From contig JAPLMX010000088.1 in the NCBI GenBank assembly GCA_026386805.1, positions 1 to 34,802 on the forward strand: 34,802 nt of DNA, in the 5' to 3' direction. This DNA comes from Phycisphaerae bacterium. GTDB taxonomy: Bacteria > Planctomycetota > Phycisphaerae > Sedimentisphaerales > Anaerobacaceae. The translations under genes were made by a program, and so were the position numbers. Positions 14,802 through 24,110 of this stretch are shown here, piece by piece. The notes below the pieces were generated by a model, which searched no databases, had not been told where the DNA came from, and saw nothing but the letters and a program-made list of their open reading frames with translations. Numbering within the stretch: the stretch's first letter is position 1; each line of letters starts with the position of its first letter.

Positions 14802-17072
14802 TTGAATCCGGCACATGTGATACAAATCGCAGCGGAACTGGCCATCCGGCCCGGGCAGGTGCAGGCGACGGCCGAGCTGCTCGAAGGCGGGGCCACGGTT
14901 CCGTTCATCGCACGATACCGCAAAGAGGCCACGGGCACCCTGGACGAGGTCGCCATTATGGCGATTCGCACAAGACTCACCCAACTTGCGGAGCTGGACG
15001 CTCGGCGGGAGGCGATCCTCGGCTCTCTCCAGGAGCGGGGCCTGCTCACCGATGAGCTCAAAGCCCAGATCGCCCAGGCCGCCACGATGACCGCCCTGGA
15101 AGACATCTACCTGCCCTACCGGCCGAAACGCCGGACGCGCGCGACAATGGCTCGTGAGAAGGGTCTGGAGCCGCTGGCCACGCTGATCCTGGCACAGAAC
15201 CCCGCCACCGACCCCCTGGCGGAGGCCGGCGCATTCGTCGATGCGAGCAAGGGCGTCGAATCGGTCGAAGCGGCCCTTGCCGGCGCGAAAGATATCATCG
15301 CCGAGTGGGTCAACGAAGAACAGACGGCCCGGACCCGCGTTCGCGAGCTATTCCACCAGGAAGGAACCTTCCGGACCAAGGTCGTGGCGGGCAAAGAGGC
15401 CGAAGGGTGCAAATTCGAGGATTACTTCGACTGGGAAGAGCCGGTCGCCAAGGCGCCGTCGCACAGAATCCTGGCCATGCGCATGGGCGCCCGCGACGGA
15501 TTCCTCCGGATGCAGGTCAGTACGCCCGACGAGCAGGCAGCGAGAATCCTGGAAACGCTGTTTATCAAAGGGCGGACGCCCTGTGCAGACTTGGTCCGCG
15601 AGGCGGCCACGGACGGCTACAAGCGGCTCCTGGCCCCCTCGATGGAGACGGAAATCCTGATGGAGACCAAGGAACGGGCCGACCAGGAGGCCATCCGGGT
15701 CTTTGCGGAGAACCTGCGGGAGCTGCTGCTGGCGCCGCCGTTGGGCCGCAAGAGCGTGCTGGCGATCGACCCGGGCTTCCGGACGGGATGCAAGATTGTC
15801 TGCCTCGACCGTCAGGGGCAGCTCAAGTACTCCGACGTGGTCTACCTGCACGAGAGCGAGCGGCCGGGGTCATCGGATGGGGCCAAGATCGCCGCTCTGT
15901 GCCAGAAGTTCGAGATCGACGCCATCTCGATCGGCAACGGCACCGCCGGACGCGAGACCGAGGATTTCATCCGGAGCCTCCAGTTGCCCCCAAGCATCCC
16001 CGTGGTCGTCGTCAACGAAAGCGGCGCCTCCGTCTACTCCGCCTCGGACGCCGCCCGCGAGGAGTTCCCCGATAAGGACGTGACGGTCCGCGGCGCCGTC
16101 TCCATCGGGCGCCGGCTCATGGACCCGCTGGCGGAACTGGTCAAGATCGACCCGAAATCCATCGGCGTCGGCCAGTACCAGCACGACGTGGACCAGGGGA
16201 TGCTCAAGCAGAGCCTCGACGACGTGGTCGTCAGTTGCGTCAACAGCGTCGGCGTCGAGGTCAACACGGCCAGTAAGCAACTGCTCCAGTACGTCTCCGG
16301 CCTGGGACCCCAGTTGGCCCAGAACATCATCAATTACCGCAATGAAAACGGTCCCTTCCGGTCCCGCGACGATCTCAAGGAAGTCCCCCGCCTCGGGGCC
16401 AAGGCCTTCGAGCAGGCGGCGGGCTTCCTGCGCATCCAGGACGCCGTCCATCCGCTCGACGCCAGCGCCGTACATCCCGAGAGCTATCACGTCGTGGACG
16501 CCATGGCGACGAATGCCGGCTGCTCGGTCGCCGACCTGATGAAAAATGAGCCGTTACGGAGAAAGATCCGCTTGGAAGATTACGTCACGGAGACGGTCGG
16601 CCTGCCCACGCTCAACGACATCCTGCAGGAATTGGCCAAGCCCGGCCGGGACCCGCGCCAGCAATTCGAAGCCTTCAGCTTCGCGGAAGGCATCCGCAAA
16701 ATGGAGGACCTCCAGGCCGGGATGCGGCTGCCCGGCATCGTGACCAACGTCACGGCCTTCGGCGCTTTCGTCGATATCGGCGTCCACCAGGACGGCTTGG
16801 TCCACATCAGCCAGTTGGCCGACCGGTTCGTGAAAGACCCGGTCGAAATCGTCAAGGTCCACCAGAAAGTGATGGTCATGGTCCTGGCCGTGGACCTCAC
16901 GAAGAAGCGGATCAGCCTCTCCATGAAGGACCCGTCGAAGCCGACGCCGCCGCCGAAAGCAAAGGACGCTCCGAAGGGCAAGGCCGCTGCCAAGCCGGCC
17001 CCTGCTCCGAAGCCCAACCCGCCACAAAAACCAGGCACCCGGCTGAATCTGAAGTGGACTGAGGTCTGGTGA
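14802..17072 (+). CDS. tex: Tex-family RNA-binding transcription accessory protein
   Basis: At 756 residues this is the usual Tex length. The order is N-terminal helical domain with VPFIARYRKEATG, a YqgF/RNase H-like domain from about 320 (SVLAIDPGFRTGCKIVCLD), helix-hairpin-helix modules (LGPQLAQNIINYRNENGPF, about 505-525), and an S1 RNA-binding domain at about 645-710 (GIVTNVTAFGAFVDIGVHQD). A Lys/Pro/Ala-rich tail follows the S1 domain. Tex proteins bind nucleic acid and influence transcription; the tail may add RNA contact, which is inference. The start is TTG at 14802, seven bases after AAAGGA. The stop is directly abutted by the stop of the convergent gene. Confidence 0.95.
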   Translation: MNPAHVIQIAAELAIRPGQVQATAELLEGGATVPFIARYRKEATGTLDEVAIMAIRTRLTQLAELDARREAILGSLQERGLLTDELKAQIAQAATMTALEDIYLPYRPKRRTRATMAREKGLEPLATLILAQNPATDPLAEAGAFVDASKGVESVEAALAGAKDIIAEWVNEEQTARTRVRELFHQEGTFRTKVVAGKEAEGCKFEDYFDWEEPVAKAPSHRILAMRMGARDGFLRMQVSTPDEQAARILETLFIKGRTPCADLVREAATDGYKRLLAPSMETEILMETKERADQEAIRVFAENLRELLLAPPLGRKSVLAIDPGFRTGCKIVCLDRQGQLKYSDVVYLHESERPGSSDGAKIAALCQKFEIDAISIGNGTAGRETEDFIRSLQLPPSIPVVVVNESGASVYSASDAAREEFPDKDVTVRGAVSIGRRLMDPLAELVKIDPKSIGVGQYQHDVDQGMLKQSLDDVVVSCVNSVGVEVNTASKQLLQYVSGLGPQLAQNIINYRNENGPFRSRDDLKEVPRLGAKAFEQAAGFLRIQDAVHPLDASAVHPESYHVVDAMATNAGCSVADLMKNEPLRRKIRLEDYVTETVGLPTLNDILQELAKPGRDPRQQFEAFSFAEGIRKMEDLQAGMRLPGIVTNVTAFGAFVDIGVHQDGLVHISQLADRFVKDPVEIVKVHQKVMVMVLAVDLTKKRISLSMKDPSKPTPPPKAKDAPKGKAAAKPAPAPKPNPPQKPGTRLNLKWTEVW

Positions 17073-17861
17073 CTACCACCATAAGCAGGGATTGCCGTCG
17101 GCCTGCCAGAACCAGCGGTGTTCCATTTCGTCGAAGTTGCGCCACTGGACGTGACCATCGACGAACAGGACATTGCTGCCCAGCGGCCTCGTGCTATTCT
17201 TCAGGTGGCTCGTCCGGTCGTAGACCTGCCAGCGTGACCAGCAGCCGCCGCTCGCCTTTGTGAAATCGGCTTGCGTGCGGTCCGCCCCATCACTGGCGGT
17301 GACGTCGGCAATCAGTTCCACCTGCGCCGGGGCGGCGTGGGTCTTGACCACGGACCGGACCCACTCCTTGTCCGGACCGCCCGGATTCATCGGGGGATGC
17401 GTCCTACCCTGTACGGTATCGATGAACCAGAAGTACCCCAGGATGCGATGGTAGTCCTTCTGTGTCGCGATGGCCTGCGGCTCGGGCCGGGTGTACTCCT
17501 CCGCCGTCCCCGCCGGCAGATTCTCGCCGTAGCGCCAGAAGATGATGTTGTCCCGCTGGCGCCAGGAGGGGCAGTAAAAGATGTGCCGGTCGAAGCCGCC
17601 AGACTTCAGGATGATGTTCGTCGTCCAGTACGAGACATCGAACAGCCAGCGGTCGATTTCGTTGAGGGGCAGCTTGCCGTCGTAGTCGTTCGCGTAAAGG
17701 TGCAGGCCCAAGCCGGTGTTCTTCTCATTCTGGCTGCAGACGGCCCGCCGGCCTTGCTCGCGGGCGGCGCCGAGCGCGGGCAGTAGAATCGCCATCAACA
17801 AGGCGATCACCGCGACCACCACCAGCAGCTCGATCAGGGTGAACCCTCTCCTGTTTCCCAT
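17073..17861 (-). CDS. Pseudopilin-like secreted protein (DUF1559-type)
   Basis: The 262-residue product starts [20 protein letters not shown], with the Gly-Phe prepilin cleavage site and Glu at +5, followed by an amphipathic helix ending in [16 protein letters not shown]. The C-terminal signature is [21 protein letters not shown] lies five bases before the ATG. It is downstream of a second gene of the same kind on the same strand (67 bases apart), suggesting co-transcription, although the two are diverged paralogues. Such proteins are probably exported through a type II secretion or type IV pilus-like apparatus; no assembly gene is present in the window. Confidence 0.85.
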   Translation of the reverse strand: MGNRRGFTLIELLVVVAVIALLMAILLPALGAAREQGRRAVCSQNEKNTGLGLHLYANDYDGKLPLNEIDRWLFDVSYWTTNIILKSGGFDRHIFYCPSWRQRDNIIFWRYGENLPAGTAEEYTRPEPQAIATQKDYHRILGYFWFIDTVQGRTHPPMNPGGPDKEWVRSVVKTHAAPAQVELIADVTASDGADRTQADFTKASGGCWSRWQVYDRTSHLKNSTRPLGSNVLFVDGHVQWRNFDEMEHRWFWQADGNPCLWW

Positions 17862-17928
17862 GGCTGCCTCCCCTGCCCAGATTCCTGGGGGATGCTACGC
17901 TCTGCACGTCCTCCCTGACCCGGAACGG

Positions 17929-18726
17929 CTAAAAGATCGGCGCCGGCTTGTCGCCGGGCCAGCAGAGCTCCCACGTCTCGAGTCCTTCGTTATCCCAAGC
18001 GTTGACTTGCTCGACATGCCCATCCACAAAAGAGGCGTTGGCGTAGCCGTGGTCCATGTTGCTGGCCGCGACCTTGTGGAACGTCCCGAAGCTATCGGTC
18101 ATCTTGCTCGGCAAAGGACGCAGGTTGGTGTCGTTGATGCCGGCGTTGTTGAGCCCCGAAATCCTCCAGGTGTTCTCCTCGGAGAAGTAGAAGGTCTCGG
18201 CTGGCCGCTTCACCTGTGATTCCTTGCGGAGGTTGTTGCCGGATATGGAAATCTGGTACTGCGCAGGCACCGAACTCCAGGCATCGCCGTTAAGATAGGA
18301 GTTCATCGTGTACCCGTACTGCGGCACGACGGGAATAGTCGCACCGCCGCACATATAGCAACTCCTCGCCTTGGCCACAATATTGAACGTGGGGCACACG
18401 TGAATCTTCGGATAGCTCTTCAAATACGACCAGCAAGACCCAGCCAACTCCGGATGCAACGCCAAGTTTTTGCTCTCATCATGCCAGTTGCAGTTGGTGC
18501 CGCCGCCCTTGAAGAGCCAATCGAAGGACCTCGGGAAGTTACCGTCCCAGTCGTCGGCATACATCCGCTGGACGACCGTATAATTCCGCAGGTTGGCGCG
18601 GCACGCCATGAATCGCGCCTGTTCCCGGACCTTCTGAAGCCCCGGCATAAGAATACCCATCAGGATAGCAATAATCGCGATTACGACCAGCAACTCGATC
18701 AGCGTGAATCCCCTTGCGTTCTTCAT
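17929..18726 (-). CDS. Pseudopilin-like secreted protein (DUF1559-type)
   Basis: The 265-residue product has leader [20 protein letters not shown], the helix QKVREQARFMACRANLRNY, several Cys residues in the globular part (NCNWHDES, CPTF, CYMCGG) and the C-terminal FVDGHVEQVNAWDNEG. AAGGAG lies eight bases before the ATG. The ANLRNY segment and the DGH signature are shared with the other two members in the window. Its position beside carbohydrate genes is common in planctomycetes and may mean surface display of substrate-binding proteins; that link is speculative. Confidence 0.87.
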   Translation of the reverse strand: MKNARGFTLIELLVVIAIIAILMGILMPGLQKVREQARFMACRANLRNYTVVQRMYADDWDGNFPRSFDWLFKGGGTNCNWHDESKNLALHPELAGSCWSYLKSYPKIHVCPTFNIVAKARSCYMCGGATIPVVPQYGYTMNSYLNGDAWSSVPAQYQISISGNNLRKESQVKRPAETFYFSEENTWRISGLNNAGINDTNLRPLPSKMTDSFGTFHKVAASNMDHGYANASFVDGHVEQVNAWDNEGLETWELCWPGDKPAPIF

Positions 18727-18906
18727 GACATCACTCCTTCTGTGGTCCCCAAGCCCTCACACACAAACAGACCAAACCCGCTCACATTGCGGCACACCTT
18801 CCGATAATGTACTACAAATGGTAAATAGATGCAATAGGCCCTTCATTTTTTGTAAGGATTCCCTTTTGGGCCTCGGTGTTCCGCAATTCTCGGCGTCTTT
18901 GCCTCG

Positions 18907-19770
18907 TCACACCTTCAAATCGTGAAGGTAGGGATAGCTGGCTTTGAGGGCGTCCAGGTTCATTTCGACGAAGTAATTCTCGACGCCGCCCATTTTGGCA
19001 GCGGCAAAGAGCCCCTTCCAGTCCACCACGCCCGCCCCCACCGGCACCGATTTCTTGTCGGCGGCCGACCAATCGGCCAGATGGAGGGAGATGAACCGCC
19101 CGGGGTACTTCTTGAGATACGTGGCGGCCTGATAGCCGAGGCTGATAACCGCCACCTGGAACTGCATTTTGACCAGCTTGGGGTCGAATTCACTCATCAA
19201 CTTGTCATAGATGAGCACGCCGTCAATTTCCTGGAATTCGCCGTTGTGATTGTGGAAGCCGACCTGGATGCCTTCTTTCTTGGTGCGCTCGCCGATCTTG
19301 TTCAGCTCGCCCGCGGCTTTGGCCCATTCGGCTATCGTGGCGTCTTTCCGCAGGCCAAAGGTCGCGACGATCATCTGCTTGAGGCCAAGTTCCTTGGCGT
19401 AGGCGATCCGGTCGTCGAGCTTGTCCTTGAGTTCCTGGAACTGATAATGGCAGCTTTCGCAGCGCAGGCCCGCCCCCTCGATGACCTTGCGAACCTCTGC
19501 GGCCTTCATCTTCACCAGCGGGGCAAAGCCCGAACTTCCGTAGCTGGGCGGCGAGCACAGCTCGATCGTCCGATACCCGATAGCCGCAAGCTGCCGCAGC
19601 GTTCCCTCGAAATCCTGGGCGACCAGCTTGCCGACCGGATAAAGCTGGCACCCGATCGGCATCCCGAGCGGATCGGCCCGGACCTGCGTGGGCCCCGGTC
19701 CCAAACATACCGCCGCCGTGACAGCCATTGCACTTGTACCAAGGAATTGTCGTCGCGAGAAAGTCGTCAT
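18907..19770 (-). CDS. Tat-exported sugar phosphate isomerase/epimerase-like TIM barrel
   Basis: The 287-residue protein begins with a twin-arginine signal, TTFSRRQFLGTSAMAVTAA, and the mature part is an AP-endonuclease-2/xylose isomerase-like barrel: IGCQLYPVG, GYRTIELCSP, AGLRCESCHYQFQ, QMIVATFG, VGFHNHNGEF, FISLHLADW. The HNH and late His/Asp residues are typical metal ligands of the fold. The ATG at 19770 follows AGGGAGGA; the frame stays open further upstream but lacks a signal. Such exported enzymes are frequent in planctomycete sugar-catabolism clusters; the exact substrate cannot be told. It is divergent from the MFS transporter gene. Confidence 0.88.
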   Translation of the reverse strand: MTTFSRRQFLGTSAMAVTAAVCLGPGPTQVRADPLGMPIGCQLYPVGKLVAQDFEGTLRQLAAIGYRTIELCSPPSYGSSGFAPLVKMKAAEVRKVIEGAGLRCESCHYQFQELKDKLDDRIAYAKELGLKQMIVATFGLRKDATIAEWAKAAGELNKIGERTKKEGIQVGFHNHNGEFQEIDGVLIYDKLMSEFDPKLVKMQFQVAVISLGYQAATYLKKYPGRFISLHLADWSAADKKSVPVGAGVVDWKGLFAAAKMGGVENYFVEMNLDALKASYPYLHDLKV

Positions 19771-19906
19771 CGGTTTGTCCTCCCTACTCTTTCGGCATTT
19801 CCGAGACCGGTCAAGAAATCGAGCATTTACAGTACAACGGACTGCCTGTCTTGTCAAGGTGAAGAATTCCATTGCTCCGGCGGCGGCAATCCATTACCTT
19901 GCGGCC

Positions 19907-21214
19907 ATGTCCCAAGCGAACGAAGAGAACTTGGTCCCGGGCGACGCGGCCGCTGATCGTGACGTGAGCCGCCTGCGTGACATCTCGCCGCAGCAGTGGA
20001 AATCCGGCATCGCCGCGTGGCTCGGCTGGCTGTTCGACGGCTTGGACATGCACCTCTACACTCTCGTGGCCGCACCTTTCGTCATGAACCTGCTCGGTGT
20101 CGCCAGCACAGCCGACCCGCTGGTGAAGGAGAAGAGTTCCTGGATTCAAGCCGCATTTCTCGTCGGATGGGCCTTGGGAGGCGGCTTTTTCGGCCGGGCG
20201 GGCGACCTGCTGGGCCGCAGCCGGGCCCTATCCTTGACGATCCTTACCTATGCGATGTTCACGGGCCTGTCGGTCGTGGCCCAGACGTGGTGGCAACTGC
20301 TGATCTTCCGCTTTCTGGCGGCCCTCGGCATCGGCGGTGAGTGGGCCGTCGGATCGTCGCTGCTGTCCGAGACGTGGCCCAAGCGGTGGCGTCCCTGGGT
20401 GGCCGCCGTGCTGCAAACGGGCGTCAACATCGGCGTCTTGATCGCGTGCCTCACCGTCTACCTGCTGGCGCCCCTGCCCAAGCGCTACGTCTTTCTCGTG
20501 GGCATCCTGCCCGCCCTGATCGTGTTCTGGATTCGCCGGTCGGTGCCGGAGCCACAGGAATGGCAAACAGCGAAGAACCAGGCCAAGGGCCGTCCTCCGG
20601 GGGTGGCCGAGCTGTTCCAAGGTGACGTCCGGCGGATCACGCTGCTGACGATCGCGGTCTGTGCCACGTCGCTGACGGCGTGGTGGGCTTTCATGTTCTG
20701 GGGTCTGCAACACCTTCGCAACCTGCCTAGTCTTGCCCTTTGGACTCCTCAAGGGCGGGACCAACTGGTCAGCGTCGCGTTTTTCATCATCATCGCCGTA
20801 TCGATGGGCGGCAACTTTTTCGGCGCCTGGCTGGCCAAGAGGCTGGGCTTTCGCTGGGCCATTTCGCTGATGTGCCTGGGCTTTTTCTTAGCCATGTTCG
20901 GCAGCTACTGCGTGCCGCGAGACCACGTGTCGCTGATGTGGTGGACGCCGTGGGTGGGCTTCTTCTCCGGCGTGTTCGGCCTGTTCACCATGTACCTGCC
21001 GCCGCTGTTTCCAACCTTGCTGCGGACGACCGGGGCAGGCTTCTGCTACAACATCGGACGCATCGCGGCGGCCGCGGGCACGGTCATTTTCGGCCTGTAC
21101 GCCCAGGTCGGCGATTTCCGCCTGGCGCTGCTGTATGACGGCTTTCTGTTCCTGCCGGCCATGGTGGTAGCGCTGCTCATGCCTGAGTCGAGAGACAACG
21201 CGGCGGCGCGGTAG
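19907..21214 (+). CDS. Major facilitator superfamily transporter, probable sugar or organic acid
   Basis: The 435-residue protein from ATG 19907 has about twelve membrane segments. The family loop motif between TM2 and TM3 reads GRAGDLLGRSRAL, and TM4-5 shows FRFLAALGIGGEWAVGSSLLSETW, resembling the sialate/aromatic acid:H+ symporter branch; a long middle loop (about 200-240) separates the halves. Opening text LGWLFDGLDMHLYTL fits the same branch. The frame continues upstream to 19688, but that part overlaps the signal region of the divergent gene and is not membrane protein-like. No strong ribosome-binding site precedes 19907. It likely imports a product of the nearby glycosidases, inferred from position. 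Confidence 0.88.
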   Translation: MSQANEENLVPGDAAADRDVSRLRDISPQQWKSGIAAWLGWLFDGLDMHLYTLVAAPFVMNLLGVASTADPLVKEKSSWIQAAFLVGWALGGGFFGRAGDLLGRSRALSLTILTYAMFTGLSVVAQTWWQLLIFRFLAALGIGGEWAVGSSLLSETWPKRWRPWVAAVLQTGVNIGVLIACLTVYLLAPLPKRYVFLVGILPALIVFWIRRSVPEPQEWQTAKNQAKGRPPGVAELFQGDVRRITLLTIAVCATSLTAWWAFMFWGLQHLRNLPSLALWTPQGRDQLVSVAFFIIIAVSMGGNFFGAWLAKRLGFRWAISLMCLGFFLAMFGSYCVPRDHVSLMWWTPWVGFFSGVFGLFTMYLPPLFPTLLRTTGAGFCYNIGRIAAAAGTVIFGLYAQVGDFRLALLYDGFLFLPAMVVALLMPESRDNAAAR

Positions 21215-21254
21215 TTCGCCGGTTAGGCCACAAAGACGAAAGGAACACAAGGAA

Positions 21255-24065
21255 ATGACACCTCCCCATTCCGCCGGCTGGACCTGCCGGACTCGTGCTA
21301 GCCTCGTGTGCCTGGTCATCGGATGGACTGCCGGGGTCGGAGTCTGCCAAGCACAGGTGCAGCGTTACCAGCCCCCTACGACACGCCGTATCGCCAAGAC
21401 GATCAATCGCGAGTGGACGTTCAACTACCTTCCGGACCCGGCCGCCGATGGTAGCGGTTGTGAGGCCATTGGCTTCGACGACTCCACCTGGCCGGCAGTT
21501 GCCGTGCCCCACACATGGCAGACCTATGAAACGACCGGCAAGGTTCACCCGTTCATTCACGATGCGTCGGAGAAGGACGATCCCTATTGGTGGCGCGGGT
21601 GGGGCTGGTACCGCAAGCACTTCTCCTTCGGCAAGGAGCAGGCCGGCCGCAAAGTCTTCGTCGAATTCGACGGCGTGCAGAAATACTGCAAGGTTTGGGT
21701 CAATGGCCGATTGGCGGGCGATCACAAAGGGGGCTACAGCGGTTTCTACTTCGACATCACGGATCTGGTCCGCTTCGGGCAAGACAACGTGCTCGCCGTG
21801 GCCGTCAACAACCGGCAGAACGACCCGTTCCAGATTCCGCCGATGAGTGCCGGGAACTTCGACGTGTACGGCGGCATCTACCGCGACGTGCGTCTGGTCA
21901 TCAAAGACCGGCTCCACATCCCGTTCCAGGGCTCGTCCCGGCATCAGGGCGGAACGTTCGTCTCCACGCCCAAGGTCTCCGCCGAAGCGGCCGAAGTGCG
22001 TATCCGCACCTGGGTCAAGAACGACAATGCCGCCGCCCAAGAATGTGAATTGCGCACAGTCATCGTGGACGCCGAGGGCAACGTAGTACAGAGGCTGACC
22101 GCGAAGAAAACCCTTTCACCCGCCGAATTGGCCGAATTCGACCAGACCAGTCAATCCATCGATCAGCCGCACCTTTGGTCGCCCGAAACACCCTACGTTT
22201 ACAGGGTCATCTCCGAGGTCTGGGACACCGGTGCGGCGGCGGACTGTTTGGTCAGTCCCCTGGGCATCCGCGAATTCAAGTGGGATCACGAGAGCAATCG
22301 TCTGATCCTCAACGGCAAGAAAGTCCTCATCCACGGCAGCAACCGCCACCAGGAATACCCCTGGCTCGGCGACGCCACACCCAAATGGCTTCACCTGCTC
22401 GACATGCGGGACTTCCGGCTGAACCTCAACCACAACTTCATGCGGACGGCCCACTATCCCCAGGACCCGGCCATTTACGATTTCTGCGACCGCTACGGGA
22501 TCATCGCGATTGAGGAGGCGCCGAACATCAAGCGGCAGAAGTTCTCCGACGCAGTGCAGGAGCAGCAACTGCGCGAGATGATCCGGCGGGACCGCAATCA
22601 TCCCTCCATCTTCTTCTGGAGCATGGGCAATGAGACCGACGACGCCGTGGACTCGAAGTTCGCGGTCGAGGAGGACCCCACCCGGCTCATCCACGCCCGC
22701 GACGTCTACAACGATTCCGCCGGCAAATACGTCGCGACCACTTCCAAGGAACTGGCACTCGAATCGCTCCTGCGCTGCACGATTCGCGGCTGGTACAACG
22801 CCGACGTGCGGGATCTGGAACCGGCCAGCGTGCAACAGACCAGCACCGAGGAATGGCAGCACGACCAGAATGCCCGGGAGATCATCAAACGAAATCAGGG
22901 CCGCACGCCCGACGACCGCGCCAACCTCAATACGTGGCTCTACGAAGACCACGGGGCCGACCGTGAGTACGCCAATTCCCCGCTCAAGCACGTCAATCCC
23001 AAGGGCTTCGTGGATTGCTGGCGGACGCCGAAATACTTCTATTATCTGTGGCAGGCTGTCTACGCCGACAAGCCGATGGTGTTTATCCACCCCCATTTCT
23101 GGCGTTCGCAGTACCTCGGACAGAAGCAGGAAATCGTGGTGGATTCGAACTGCGACGTGGTCGAGCTGAAGGTCAACGGCCATACGGTGGGCGTTCTCCA
23201 ACCGCGTTTCGAAGAGGCGAATGTCGTCCGCTTCAAGGACGTCCCGATCGAGCGAGGTGTGCTGACGGCGGAAGGCCGCAAGAATGGCCGGACGGTGACG
23301 GCGACGGTGGTCATGGCCGGCCCGCCCGCCCGGTTAACGCTTTCGGCCAATCCAGGTAGTTTCGAGGCGGGCCTGGATTCCGTCGCCATCGTCCGGGCCG
23401 ACATCGTGGACGCCGAGGGCAACCACGTCTATGGCGCGGCCAACACCATCGAGTGGACTGTCACCGGACCGGGCAAGCTCGTAGGGCCTGCCGTCTACGC
23501 CACCGACACGGACAAGCACGAGGCGATGGAAGGCACGATGTACATCGACGCGCCGACCTTCAACATCGTTCGCTCCACCGGCAAGCCGGGTGAGATCAAG
23601 GTGTGTGTCCTTTCCCCCGGCCTGGCTTCGGCCGAGGTCGTCATCACCGCTGCCGCTGCCCCCCGTGACACATCGACAGCCATTACCGAACCGCCGCTGC
23701 CGGAAGGCAAACGCCGGCCCGTCGCACGCGAAAGCGTCACTGCGGCAATCTCCAAATCTCGGGATTCGAATGCCAAATCGGAGCAGAAGTCTGGCTCCGT
23801 CAAGCCGGCTGCTGCCCCCCAGGAGCAGCAGTGGGGTAGACAGATTTGTGACAACTTCTTCGTACCCGAGCCCTTGCCGGCGCTCGACGCGACCACCTAT
23901 CGCCGGTTCACGCCCGTTCCGGGCGTCCGCACCGAGGGCCTGACATACCGCACCCAGTTCGGCCTGCTGGTCCCGGCTATCCTGTACCTGCCCGACCCAC
24001 TGCCGGCAGGAAAGATCCCGGCGTTTGTTGTGGTCAACGGCCACGGCGGCGACAAATACTCCTGA
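21255..24065 (+). CDS. GH2 beta-galactosidase-like enzyme, fused to an esterase interrupted by TGA
   Basis: The 936 residues up to the TGA include a signal peptide, the GH2 sugar-binding domain (WYRKHFSFG, VNGRLAGDHKGGYSGF), an immunoglobulin-like domain, and a GH2 TIM barrel. The acid/base is likely E460 in WSMGNE; E564 in LYEDHGADREY is the candidate nucleophile. C-terminal beta domains follow to about 810, then a charged linker, then the first part of an alpha/beta-hydrolase: GVRTEGLTYRTQFGLLVPAI and FVVVNGHGGDKYS. The stop at 24063 falls exactly where relatives continue with W, and the frame resumes in the next entry, so the intact protein would be 1247 residues. The GH2 part looks complete. 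Probably a secreted enzyme removing galactose-type sugars; substrate inferred. Confidence 0.85.
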   Translation: MTPPHSAGWTCRTRASLVCLVIGWTAGVGVCQAQVQRYQPPTTRRIAKTINREWTFNYLPDPAADGSGCEAIGFDDSTWPAVAVPHTWQTYETTGKVHPFIHDASEKDDPYWWRGWGWYRKHFSFGKEQAGRKVFVEFDGVQKYCKVWVNGRLAGDHKGGYSGFYFDITDLVRFGQDNVLAVAVNNRQNDPFQIPPMSAGNFDVYGGIYRDVRLVIKDRLHIPFQGSSRHQGGTFVSTPKVSAEAAEVRIRTWVKNDNAAAQECELRTVIVDAEGNVVQRLTAKKTLSPAELAEFDQTSQSIDQPHLWSPETPYVYRVISEVWDTGAAADCLVSPLGIREFKWDHESNRLILNGKKVLIHGSNRHQEYPWLGDATPKWLHLLDMRDFRLNLNHNFMRTAHYPQDPAIYDFCDRYGIIAIEEAPNIKRQKFSDAVQEQQLREMIRRDRNHPSIFFWSMGNETDDAVDSKFAVEEDPTRLIHARDVYNDSAGKYVATTSKELALESLLRCTIRGWYNADVRDLEPASVQQTSTEEWQHDQNAREIIKRNQGRTPDDRANLNTWLYEDHGADREYANSPLKHVNPKGFVDCWRTPKYFYYLWQAVYADKPMVFIHPHFWRSQYLGQKQEIVVDSNCDVVELKVNGHTVGVLQPRFEEANVVRFKDVPIERGVLTAEGRKNGRTVTATVVMAGPPARLTLSANPGSFEAGLDSVAIVRADIVDAEGNHVYGAANTIEWTVTGPGKLVGPAVYATDTDKHEAMEGTMYIDAPTFNIVRSTGKPGEIKVCVLSPGLASAEVVITAAAAPRDTSTAITEPPLPEGKRRPVARESVTAAISKSRDSNAKSEQKSGSVKPAAAPQEQQWGRQICDNFFVPEPLPALDATTYRRFTPVPGVRTEGLTYRTQFGLLVPAILYLPDPLPAGKIPAFVVVNGHGGDKYS

Positions 24066-24110
24066 TATTCCTGGTACACCGGGATTCTCTTCGCTCGCGG
24101 CGGAGCCGCC

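Noticed and set aside
19688..19906. N-terminal extension of the MFS transporter
   Set aside because: It overlaps the divergent Tat signal region and lacks any membrane-protein character; the ATG at 19907 begins the homologous part.
24063..24065. TGA read as selenocysteine or as Trp by a recoded genetic code
   Set aside because: TGA ends many intact genes here and Trp is encoded by TGG throughout; no selenocysteine hairpin was recognised, so mutation or sequence error is more likely.
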